Assembly: GCF_014192225.1 (NCBI RefSeq)
Contig: NZ_JACHXS010000015.1
Span: 62,001-126,000, forward strand
Length of the DNA stretch: 64,000 nucleotides
From: Pseudoduganella umbonata
GTDB taxonomy: Bacteria > Pseudomonadota > Gammaproteobacteria > Burkholderiales > Burkholderiaceae_D
Direction: 5' to 3'
Positions 9,276 through 17,077 of the stretch are shown in pieces. Below the pieces are notes generated by a model. The model ran no database searches, was not told where the DNA came from, and saw only the letters and a list, made by a program, of their open reading frames with translations. How positions within the stretch are numbered: position 1 is the stretch's first letter; each line of letters begins with the position of its first letter. The position numbers and the translations under genes are program-made.

Positions 9276-11490
9276 CCGACGCAGGTTTCTCGTTTCCGCC
9301 GCCGCGACGGCGGCCGCCACGCTGCTTCCGGGCCTGCCTGCCAGGGCGGCGAAAGCGCCCCGGTGGCCCATGCCGCCGCAGCACGCGCGCAAGCCAGCCG
9401 CGGTCGGCGCGCTGGGCTATCGCCGCATCGACGACTACGCGTGGTTCCAGCCGCGCGACTGGCACGCCGTGCTGCGCGCCCCCGACACGCTCGACGCGCC
9501 CGTCAAGGCCGTGGTACAGCGGGAGAACGACTACACTGCCGCCATGCTCGCGCCTACCGAGGCACTGCAGAAGCAGCTGAGCGGACGCATGGCGGCGCTC
9601 GAAGGCATCGCGGGGGCGCCCATCGAGGTGCGCAATGGCGACTGGCTGTACTACCGCCGCAGCCGCCAGGGCAGCGACCATCCGGTCCATGCGCGCAGGA
9701 GCGTGGCGGGCGGCGCCGAACAGGTGCTGCTCGATGTCGGCACCGAAGCGCACGGCAAGACGTTCTACAGCTTGAGCTGGGGCGGCCCGCAGTTCAGCCG
9801 CGACGGCCGGCTGGTGGGCTGGGCGGCCGACCAGACCGGCTCCGGCATCTTCTCCGTGCTGGTGCGCGAGATCGCCACCGGAAAAATGGTGGTCGACGAT
9901 ATCGGCGATGCGCACGGCGGCTTTGCGTTCTCGCCCGATGGCCGGTACCTGTACTGGGTCGGGCGTTCCGACAAGGGACGGCCATCGACGGTCCATCGCC
10001 GCGACCTGCAGGCGGGCGGTGCAGGCACGGAGCGCGGCGACATGCTGATCTACGAAGAGAAGGACCCGGCGTTCTTCATGGGCCTGCACACCACGGCGGC
10101 CGGCGGCTATGTCGTGATCCGCATCTTCAATGGCGACATGGCCGAAGCGCGGCTGGTGCCGATGAGCGACCCGACCGCCGCGCCGCTGCTGGTCGAGCCG
10201 CGTACACCTGGCCTCCATTACGACGTCGACGAATGGAATGGCAAGCTGCTGGTGCTGACGGATGCCGACGGCGCGGCCGATTACAAGCTGATGACGGCAA
10301 GCGCCGCCGCACCGGGCCGCGCAGGCTGGCAGCCGCTCGTCGATCATCAGCCTGGCCGCTTCATCGCGGCCATCCATCCGTTCGCCGGCCACCTGGTACG
10401 GGAAGAGTGGCGCGACGCGCTGCCGCGGCTGGTGGTCATGGCGGCCGACGGCACGGAACGCGAGATCGGCTTCGACGAGGCGGCCTACGCGATCAGCGTG
10501 CCGGCAGGGCAGGGGTGGCATTCGCCCACGCTGGCATTCACCTACCAGTCACCCCGCACGCCGGCCGCACCGTGCGCCTTGACGCTGGCCACCGCGCAGT
10601 ATGCCCGGGCGGGCAAGCCGGTGGCATCGAAGGCTTTCGACCGGCAGCGTTATGAAGTACGCCGCCTGAACGCCAGGGCCGACGATGGCGCGCTGGTGCC
10701 GATCACGGTGCTGATGCGCAAGGGCCAGAAGCTCGACGGCAGCGCGCCCCTGTTCCAGTATGGCTACGGTTCCTATGGCGCCACCGTGGATGCCGATTTT
10801 TCGCCGGCGGCGATCGCCCTGGTGGAGCAGGGCTGGATTTACGCGATCGCCCACGTGCGCGGCGGCGCCGAGCGTGGCACCGACTGGTGGCGCTCGGTGC
10901 TCAAGCGCGGCAAGCGCAAGACCTTTACCGACTTTATCGCCTGCGCGGAATTCCTGATCGCGCAGGGCTACACGCGCAGGCAGCGCATCGTCGCACATGG
11001 CTATTCGGCGGGCGGCCTGTTGATGGGGGCCGTCTACACGATGCGGCCCGACCTGTGGGCGGGCGTGATTGCACAGGTACCGTTCCTGGACGTGCTGAGC
11101 ACGATGGAGCATTTCGACATCCATCCGCTGGGCACCACGTCGTTCCCGTTCTGGGGCGACCCGCGCATCCCGGAAGACCATGCCTACATGGCCAGCTATT
11201 CGCCGTACGATAACCTGCGCCCCGCGGCGTATCCGGCGCTGCTGGCGCAGGGCAGCGTGGCGGACGACCGCGTGGCGTTCTGGGAACCGCTGAAATTCGC
11301 CGCGAAGGCGCGGGGACTGACCACGGCGGGCAATCCCATCCTGTCGAAGACCCTGCTGTACGCGGGCCACATGGGCGATCCGGGCACCAACGCCGCGCGT
11401 GCCCAGCATGCGACGTACCTTGCCTTTGCCATCTGGGCCGCGGAGCGGCGCTGGGGCGAGGTGCCGCAAAGGCCGACGCCGGCGGGCTGA
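9268..11490 (+). CDS. Tat-exported S9 family oligopeptidase (oligopeptidase B-like)
   Basis: A 740-residue serine peptidase of the prolyl oligopeptidase family. The N-terminus MTDRRRFLVSAAATAAATLL is a twin-arginine signal, so the enzyme is exported folded to the periplasm. A seven-bladed propeller region (about 60-430) precedes the alpha/beta hydrolase domain. That domain has nucleophile Ser580 in GYSAGG, then GSVADDRVAFWEP carrying the acid residue, and AGHMGDPG carrying the probable His. Overall order matches oligopeptidase B, which cleaves short peptides after basic residues. It is the last gene of the five-gene operon and would cut peptides imported by the TonB receptor before uptake by the permease. 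The catalytic call is strong, specificity inferred. Confidence 0.9.
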   Translation: MTDRRRFLVSAAATAAATLLPGLPARAAKAPRWPMPPQHARKPAAVGALGYRRIDDYAWFQPRDWHAVLRAPDTLDAPVKAVVQRENDYTAAMLAPTEALQKQLSGRMAALEGIAGAPIEVRNGDWLYYRRSRQGSDHPVHARRSVAGGAEQVLLDVGTEAHGKTFYSLSWGGPQFSRDGRLVGWAADQTGSGIFSVLVREIATGKMVVDDIGDAHGGFAFSPDGRYLYWVGRSDKGRPSTVHRRDLQAGGAGTERGDMLIYEEKDPAFFMGLHTTAAGGYVVIRIFNGDMAEARLVPMSDPTAAPLLVEPRTPGLHYDVDEWNGKLLVLTDADGAADYKLMTASAAAPGRAGWQPLVDHQPGRFIAAIHPFAGHLVREEWRDALPRLVVMAADGTEREIGFDEAAYAISVPAGQGWHSPTLAFTYQSPRTPAAPCALTLATAQYARAGKPVASKAFDRQRYEVRRLNARADDGALVPITVLMRKGQKLDGSAPLFQYGYGSYGATVDADFSPAAIALVEQGWIYAIAHVRGGAERGTDWWRSVLKRGKRKTFTDFIACAEFLIAQGYTRRQRIVAHGYSAGGLLMGAVYTMRPDLWAGVIAQVPFLDVLSTMEHFDIHPLGTTSFPFWGDPRIPEDHAYMASYSPYDNLRPAAYPALLAQGSVADDRVAFWEPLKFAAKARGLTTAGNPILSKTLLYAGHMGDPGTNAARAQHATYLAFAIWAAERRWGEVPQRPTPAG

Positions 11491-11600
11491 GCCGCGTGGC
11501 CTGTTGCCTGCCGGTGGGAAAGGAGGCACCGCAGCAACGTGCAAGGCAATAGGCACTGTGTACCGCATGGTAGACTGCCCCCAAAAGACAGGGGCCTGCC

Positions 11601-13241
11601 ATGCACAGAATCCACCCATTCAATACGCTCAAGGCGCGGATGACAGTCATCGTCTGCGCGCTGGTCTTCCTGTCCGGGATCCTGCTGGCCATCTACGCGG
11701 TGAACATCGTCGAGCGCGACATGGCCAAGCTGGTCGGCGATCGCGAATATGCCCTGTTGTCCAGCGCGGCGGCGCAGATGGAGCAGGACCTGCAATCGAA
11801 GCGCGCGGTGCTGCGCGTGACGGCCGAAGGCATGCGAGCCGCGCAGGTCTTCCGCCCGGCGGCGGTGCGAAGGCACCTGGAGCAGGTGCCTTCGCTGGAC
11901 CAGCAGTTCTTCAATACCGTGGCCATCGATGCCAAAGGCGTACTGATGACCAGCCTGTCCGGCGACGCGGCCGCGGGCCAGGCCACCGCCCAGTCCACCC
12001 TGGCCGCGCGCGAGTACTTCCAGCAAACGGTGGAGAGGCGCAGGGGGCTGCTGTCGCGGCCGCTGCGCAGTGCGCTGTCGGGAAAGCCCATCGTGCTGCT
12101 GACCGAGCCCGTGTTCAACCCGGCCGGTACCCTGCAATTCGTGCTGGCCTCCTCGATCGACCTGTCGGAGGCGGAATTCTTCCGTCACCTGGACCGCCTC
12201 AAGCCGGGCCGGAACGGCTACATGTTCGTGATCACGACGGAGGGCGTCATCCTGCACCATCCGGACGCCGGCCGCCTGCTGCGCAATGTCGCCGACGAAC
12301 AGGGCGGCATCGTGCCGTCGACGCGGCAGGCGCTGGCCGGGATGAATGGCTGGGTGCTGGCCAGGAACAAGGCCGGCGTCAACTCGCTGATCGGCTACCG
12401 GCGGCTGGCGACCGCCGACTGGATCGTCGGCATCGTCTACCCGACCGCGGAGGCCTTCGCGCCGCTGGTGGCGATGCGCCAGCGCGCGATCGAGCGCACG
12501 GGCATTGCCGCGGCCGTCGCCGGCCTGCTGGGGCTGTTCGCCACCATGCTGTTGCTGCGCCCGCTGGAGACGCTGCGCCGCCAGGTGGCCAGTATCCGCC
12601 GCGGCGATGCCGGCATCGACATCATCGACCTGACCCGCCGGGACGAGATCGGCGCGCTGAGCCGGGCCATCCACGCGCTGACCGAGGAGCGGGCGAAGGC
12701 GGAGGCCGAATCGGCGCGGCTGGCCAGCACCGACTCGCTGACCGGCGTGTGCAACCGGCGCGCGATGGAATCCGAGCTGGACAAGGCCGTGCTGCGCCAG
12801 GGCCGCACCCACGGCGGCCTCGGCGTGGCGTTCCTCGACATCGACCATTTCAAGCAGATCAACGACAGCCATGGGCACGGCACCGGCGATGCGGTACTGG
12901 TCGAATTCGCCAGGCGGCTCAAGCTGGCCGTGCGGGGTACCGACATCGTGGCGCGCTACGCGGGCGACGAATTCGTCGTCGTCTTCGAAGGGTTGTTCTC
13001 GGCCGACGAATTGCCGGCCCTGGGAGCAAAGATCGTCGAGGCCATGCGCGTGCCGTTCGACGTCATCGCCGGCGGCCTGAATGTCACCACCAGTGTCGGC
13101 CTGGCCTTCAGCGGCGCCGACAGCACCCGGGAAAGCCTGCTGAAGTGCGCGGACGAAGCCCTGTACGCGGCCAAGGCCGCGGGCAGGGACGGCTACTTCG
13201 TCGACGGGATCGTGGCCCGCACCTGCGGCGCCGGGCACTAG
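11601..13241 (+). CDS. Membrane diguanylate cyclase with Cache sensor and HAMP
   Basis: A 546-residue inner-membrane sensor that should make cyclic di-GMP. One helix (about 14-35), a periplasmic double-Cache domain (about 40-290) and a second helix (about 297-318) are followed by a HAMP linker and a GGDEF domain (about 375-540). The active-site loop reads AGDEF (454-458), an accepted active variant. The product-inhibition I-site RGTD sits five residues before it at 445-448, so feedback control is likely. The Cache domain suggests sensing of a small organic ligand outside the membrane. It stands alone, 110 bases after the peptidase operon, and converges with the LysR gene. Confidence 0.92.
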   Translation: MHRIHPFNTLKARMTVIVCALVFLSGILLAIYAVNIVERDMAKLVGDREYALLSSAAAQMEQDLQSKRAVLRVTAEGMRAAQVFRPAAVRRHLEQVPSLDQQFFNTVAIDAKGVLMTSLSGDAAAGQATAQSTLAAREYFQQTVERRRGLLSRPLRSALSGKPIVLLTEPVFNPAGTLQFVLASSIDLSEAEFFRHLDRLKPGRNGYMFVITTEGVILHHPDAGRLLRNVADEQGGIVPSTRQALAGMNGWVLARNKAGVNSLIGYRRLATADWIVGIVYPTAEAFAPLVAMRQRAIERTGIAAAVAGLLGLFATMLLLRPLETLRRQVASIRRGDAGIDIIDLTRRDEIGALSRAIHALTEERAKAEAESARLASTDSLTGVCNRRAMESELDKAVLRQGRTHGGLGVAFLDIDHFKQINDSHGHGTGDAVLVEFARRLKLAVRGTDIVARYAGDEFVVVFEGLFSADELPALGAKIVEAMRVPFDVIAGGLNVTTSVGLAFSGADSTRESLLKCADEALYAAKAAGRDGYFVDGIVARTCGAGH

Positions 13242-13250
13242 CGCAAGGCC

Positions 13251-14228
13251 TTATTCCTGCGCCTGCTTGCGCGTCTTGCGCGAACGCGTGCCCGCTGCGA
13301 GGTGCTCGCGGACACCGCCGCTCCGGCTGTCGAGCGCGGCCTTGAAGTGGTCGGCAAGGAAGTCGATGAATACCCGCGCCCGCAACGGCAGGTTGCGGCG
13401 CTCGGGGTAATACACAAACAAGTCCGCCGGCGGCAGCTTGAAGTCCGGCAGGACGATCCGCAGGCGGCCGCTGTCGAGATACCTGGCCAGGTCCCATTCC
13501 GACCGGATCAGGATGCCGTGACCGTCCAGTGCCCAGCCGAGCACGATGTCGCCGTCGTTGCTCGACAACATGCCATGCACCTTCACCACTTCGCTGTGGT
13601 CGCGGTGCAGGAAGCGCCAGATGCCGTAGGCGTCGTCGTTCTGGCGGTGGATGATGCAGCGGTGCGCGGCCAGGTCGGCCAGTTCCCGGGGCGTGCCATG
13701 GCTTTCCAGGTAGGCGGGCGAGGCGCACAGGAAACGCCGGTTCGACATGATGCGGCGGGCGCTGAGCCGTTTGTCGGGCAGGTCGCCGAAGCGCACGGCG
13801 AGGTCGAAGCCGCTTTCCACCAGGTCCACCGGCCGGTCGGTCACCTCGACCAGTACCTCCACTTCGGGATAGCGTTTCGCGAACTCCGACACCAGCGGCG
13901 CGATCGCCGAGCGGCCGAAGTTCAGCGTCGCGTTCACCCGCAGCAGGCCGCGCGGCATTGCCCGCCCCTGCGAGACCAGATCCTCCATCTCCTTCACGTC
14001 CGCCAGGATCCGGGTGGCGTGCTGCAGGTAGGTTTCGCCCTCGCTCGTCAGGCTCAGGCTGCGCGTGGTGCGGTTCAGCAGCCGCACGCCCAGGCGGCTT
14101 TCCAGCGTGGCAAGCCGCTTGGTGGCAGCCGGCGGCGTCAGGTCGACGGCCCTGGCCGCGGCCGACAGGCTGCCCAGCCGGGCGATCAGGACGAACAGCT
14201 GCATGTCCGAGGTGGGGTCATTCTTCAC
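13251..14228 (-). CDS. LysR family regulator, probably of the D-tartrate genes
   Basis: A 325-residue LysR-type regulator. The N-terminal winged helix-turn-helix spans about residues 8-65 (FVLIARLGSLSAAARAVDLT), with a periplasmic-binding-protein-like effector domain to about 300 and a basic C-terminal tail. The start is a GTG with a weak ribosome site; an ATG at 14204 is an alternative that would remove eight residues. It is transcribed away from the tartrate dehydratase gene, the usual arrangement for a LysR activator and its target. A T-N11-A element lies between them at 14288-14302. D-tartrate or a related C4 hydroxy acid as co-inducer is inference from context. Confidence 0.9.
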   Translation of the reverse strand: MKNDPTSDMQLFVLIARLGSLSAAARAVDLTPPAATKRLATLESRLGVRLLNRTTRSLSLTSEGETYLQHATRILADVKEMEDLVSQGRAMPRGLLRVNATLNFGRSAIAPLVSEFAKRYPEVEVLVEVTDRPVDLVESGFDLAVRFGDLPDKRLSARRIMSNRRFLCASPAYLESHGTPRELADLAAHRCIIHRQNDDAYGIWRFLHRDHSEVVKVHGMLSSNDGDIVLGWALDGHGILIRSEWDLARYLDSGRLRIVLPDFKLPPADLFVYYPERRNLPLRARVFIDFLADHFKAALDSRSGGVREHLAAGTRSRKTRKQAQE

Positions 14229-14287
14229 TTGTATTCACTTTTGAAATCAATCCGGGGAAATTATAGACGCTTGTTTCGCGATTAATC

Positions 14288-14302
14288 TATGGGTTCCCAA
14301 TA
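14288..14302. promoter_or_regulatory. Candidate LysR operator in the lysR-tarD divergent region
   Basis: The 15-base element TAT-GGGTTCCCA-ATA has the T-N11-A form used by LysR-type regulators and partial dyad symmetry. It lies 60 bases from the regulator start and 50 bases before the tartrate dehydratase start. It is a short motif in an AT-richer stretch, so this is a suggestion only. Confidence 0.4.
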
Positions 14303-14351
14303 CCAGTCGCAGCCCGGTTCCAGGGCAAGGCGGCGCTTCCAGGAGACTCGC

Positions 14352-15518
14352 ATGAGAATCGTAGAAATCCGTGAACAAACCCTGCCCATCAGCTCGCCGA
14401 TCCGCAACGCCTACATCGACTTCAGCAAGATGACGCTGAGCCTGGTCGCCGTGATCACCGACGTGATCCGCGACGGCAAGCCGGTCATCGGCTATGGCTT
14501 CAATTCCAATGGCCGCTACGGCCAGGGCAAGCTGATGCGCGAACGCTTCATCCCGCGCATCATGGAAGCGGACCCCGCTTCGCTGGTCGACGACGCCGGC
14601 ACCAACCTCGATCCGCACAGGATCTGGAACTGCATGTTCACCAACGAGAAGCCGGGCGGCCATGGCGAGCGTTCGGTGGCCATCGGCACCATCGACATGG
14701 CCGTGTGGGATGCGGTGGCCAAGATCGAAGGCAAGCCGCTGTTCCAGCTGCTGGCGGACCGCTACGGCAACGGCCAGCCGGACCGCAAGATCTTCGTCTA
14801 CGCCGCGGGCGGCTATTACTACCCGGGCCAGGACCACCAGAAGCTGAAGGACGAGATGCGCAGCTACATTGACCGCGGCTACACGGTGGTCAAGAAGAAA
14901 ATCGGCGGCGCCTCGCTGGACGAAGACCTGCGCCGCATCGACTCGATCCTTTCCGTGCTGGGCGATGGCCAGAAGCTGGCGGTGGATGCCAACGGCCGCT
15001 TCGACCTGGACACGGCGATCCAGTACGCCAAGGCGCTGTCGCAGTACGACCTGTTCTGGTACGAGGAACCGGGCGACCCGCTGGACTTCGAGCTGCAGGC
15101 CACGCTGCGCAACTACTACAAGAACCCGATGGCCACCGGCGAAGACCTGTTCTCGATGCAGGATGCGCGCAACCTGATCCGTTACGGCGGCATGCGCGCC
15201 GACCGCGACTGGCTGCAGTTCGACTGCGCGCTGTCGTACGGCCTGGTCGAATACCTGCGCACGCTCGACATGCTGCGCGAGCACGGCTGGTCGCCGAGCC
15301 GCTGCATCCCGCACGGCGGGCACCAGATGTCGCTGAACATCGCGGCCGGCCTGGGCCTGGGCGGCAACGAGTCCTACCCCGACCTGTTCCAGCCGTTCGG
15401 CGGCTTCCCCGACGGGGTGGCGGTCGACAACGGCTACATCACCATGCCGGACCTGCCCGGTATCGGCTTCGAAGGCAAGGCGGACCTGTTCGCGGAAATG
15501 CAGAAGCTGTCGGCCTAG
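14352..15518 (+). CDS. tarD: D(-)-tartrate dehydratase, enolase superfamily
   Basis: A 388-residue mandelate-racemase-type enolase superfamily enzyme. From memory of the characterised Bradyrhizobium japonicum D-tartrate dehydratase, the match is close along the whole length, including the opening ISSPIRNAYIDFSKM and the ending DLPGIGFEGK. The reaction is dehydration of D-tartrate to oxaloacetate. Catalytic features are present: the KxK motif KKKIGG (Lys183), Mg ligands in VDANGRF (Asp212), YEEPGD and ATGED (Glu264), and the general base His321 in CIPHGG. The ATG follows a strong AGGAGA site; the frame is open further upstream but the extension is not family-like. A dicarboxylate symporter and malic enzyme follow. 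Confidence 0.92.
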   Translation: MRIVEIREQTLPISSPIRNAYIDFSKMTLSLVAVITDVIRDGKPVIGYGFNSNGRYGQGKLMRERFIPRIMEADPASLVDDAGTNLDPHRIWNCMFTNEKPGGHGERSVAIGTIDMAVWDAVAKIEGKPLFQLLADRYGNGQPDRKIFVYAAGGYYYPGQDHQKLKDEMRSYIDRGYTVVKKKIGGASLDEDLRRIDSILSVLGDGQKLAVDANGRFDLDTAIQYAKALSQYDLFWYEEPGDPLDFELQATLRNYYKNPMATGEDLFSMQDARNLIRYGGMRADRDWLQFDCALSYGLVEYLRTLDMLREHGWSPSRCIPHGGHQMSLNIAAGLGLGGNESYPDLFQPFGGFPDGVAVDNGYITMPDLPGIGFEGKADLFAEMQKLSA

Positions 15519-15546
15519 TGCTTCCTTAGCCGCCCCGCGTGACGGG

Positions 15547-15581
15547 GGACCGGTAACGCCTCCGCAGAAGAGGCGCGGTCC
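15547..15581 (+). promoter_or_regulatory. Two-tier stem-loop between tarD and the symporter gene
   Basis: The transcript can fold into an outer 6-bp stem (GGACCG with CGGTCC) enclosing an inner 5-bp stem (GCCTC with GAGGC) and a 7-base loop. It begins 29 bases after the tarD stop and 123 bases before the next start. There is no T-run, so it does not look like a full terminator. It may set relative expression or protect the mRNA. Confidence 0.4.
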
Positions 15582-15703
15582 GCCAACGATTCGACCCAGA
15601 GGACGTGGACCATCGCAGCTGCCGCCGTGCGCAGCTGCGACGGTCGCGCTCGTCCATCAGAAGTCCGGAACGCAGTACGAAACATTCGCAACAGGAGGCA
15701 GCC

Positions 15704-17041
15704 ATGCGAACCAACGTCATCGGAAAATCCCTTTCCAAACTCTATGTCCAGGTCCTGATCGCCATTGTCGTCGGCATCGCGCTGGGCCATTTCATGCCCG
15801 ACCTGGGCGCCCAGCTGAAACCCCTCGGCGACCTGTTCATCAAGCTCATCAAGATGCTGCTGGCGCCGATCATCTTCGCTTCCATCGTGGTCGGCATCGC
15901 CCGCATGAACAACGTCCACGAAGCGGGCCGCGTCGGCATCAAGGCCGTGCTGTATTTCGAGATCGCGTCGACCCTGGCGCTGGCCATCGGGCTCGTCGTC
16001 GTCAATGTGTTCCAGCCGGGCGCCGGGATGAACATCGACCCCGCGCACATCGACGGTTCGTCGGTGGAAACCTACGCAAAGCGGGCGGAACAGCAGGGCG
16101 GCGCCTTCGATTTCATCCTGAATATGGTGCCGAACAGCGTGGTGGGCGCATTCGCCGCCGGCGAAATGCTGCCGATCATCTTCTTTTCGCTGCTGTTCGC
16201 CATCGCGCTGGCCCGCGCCGGCAAGACGGTCGAACCGTTCGTCGACATGCTCGACCAGTTCCTGCAGGGGATGTTCGGCGTCGTGCGCATTGCCATGTAC
16301 GTCGCGCCGCTGGGCGCCTTCGGCGGCATGGCGTTCACCGTCGGCAAATACGGCATCGGCACGCTGGCCTCGTTCGGGCAGCTGATCCTGTGCCTGTACC
16401 TGACATCGGCCGTGTTCATCGTGCTGGGACTGGGCATCGTCATGCGCGCCTGCGGCCTGTCGCTGTTCAAGTTCCTGCGCTACATCAAGGACGAGCTGCT
16501 GGTCACGCTCGGCACCGCATCGACGGAAGCGGTGCTGCCGCAGATGCTCGTCAAGCTGGAAAAGCTGGGCATTCCGAAGCCGGTGGTCGGCCTGGTGCTG
16601 CCGACCGGCTATGCCTTCAATGCCGACGGCACGGCGATCTACCTGACGATGGCGTCGATCTTCATCGCCCAGGCCATGAACATCGACCTGACGCTGTGGG
16701 ACCAGCTGGTGCTGCTGGGCGTGCTGCTGTTCACGTCGAAGGGCTCGGCCGGCGTGGCCGGCGCCGGCTTCGTGGCGCTGGCGGCCACGCTGGCCTCGAT
16801 GCACAAGATTCCCGTCGAAGGACTGGTGCTGCTGCTGGGCGTCGACCGGTTCCTGAACGAAGCGCGGGCGGTGACGAACCTGGTGGGCAACGGCGTTGCC
16901 ACGGTGGTGGTGGCGCGCTGGGAAAAGGCCATCGACATGGCGCAGGCCAGGGCCGTGCTCGAACGCGGCGCCGCGTTCGGCGACGACCAGCCCGCCCCTG
17001 TGCTGGAGCCCGTCGTACCCGTCGCACGGATGCAGAAGTAA
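15704..17041 (+). CDS. dctA: C4-dicarboxylate:cation symporter (DctA type)
   Basis: A 445-residue inner-membrane symporter of the dicarboxylate/amino acid:cation family (DAACS). It has the helical N-terminal half, then the substrate-binding motifs GTASTEAVLP, LVLPTGYAFNADGTAIY and the NxxG-type helix near LVGNGVAT. The ATG is preceded by AGGAGG seven bases upstream. Position between tarD and the malic enzyme gene suggests it imports D-tartrate, and possibly malate or succinate. A second DAACS gene at 39183-40469 is a diverged paralogue under different control. The symbol refers to the family; preference for tartrate is inference. Confidence 0.88.
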   Translation: MRTNVIGKSLSKLYVQVLIAIVVGIALGHFMPDLGAQLKPLGDLFIKLIKMLLAPIIFASIVVGIARMNNVHEAGRVGIKAVLYFEIASTLALAIGLVVVNVFQPGAGMNIDPAHIDGSSVETYAKRAEQQGGAFDFILNMVPNSVVGAFAAGEMLPIIFFSLLFAIALARAGKTVEPFVDMLDQFLQGMFGVVRIAMYVAPLGAFGGMAFTVGKYGIGTLASFGQLILCLYLTSAVFIVLGLGIVMRACGLSLFKFLRYIKDELLVTLGTASTEAVLPQMLVKLEKLGIPKPVVGLVLPTGYAFNADGTAIYLTMASIFIAQAMNIDLTLWDQLVLLGVLLFTSKGSAGVAGAGFVALAATLASMHKIPVEGLVLLLGVDRFLNEARAVTNLVGNGVATVVVARWEKAIDMAQARAVLERGAAFGDDQPAPVLEPVVPVARMQK

Positions 17042-17077
17042 TCACCGCCCATTACCCCGAATCGAACAAGGCTCGAC

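Noticed and set aside
9268..11490. Lasso-peptide isopeptidase (S9 family next to a TonB receptor)
   Set aside because: The order of motifs and the Tat signal fit oligopeptidase B better, and no lasso precursor or cyclase genes are present.
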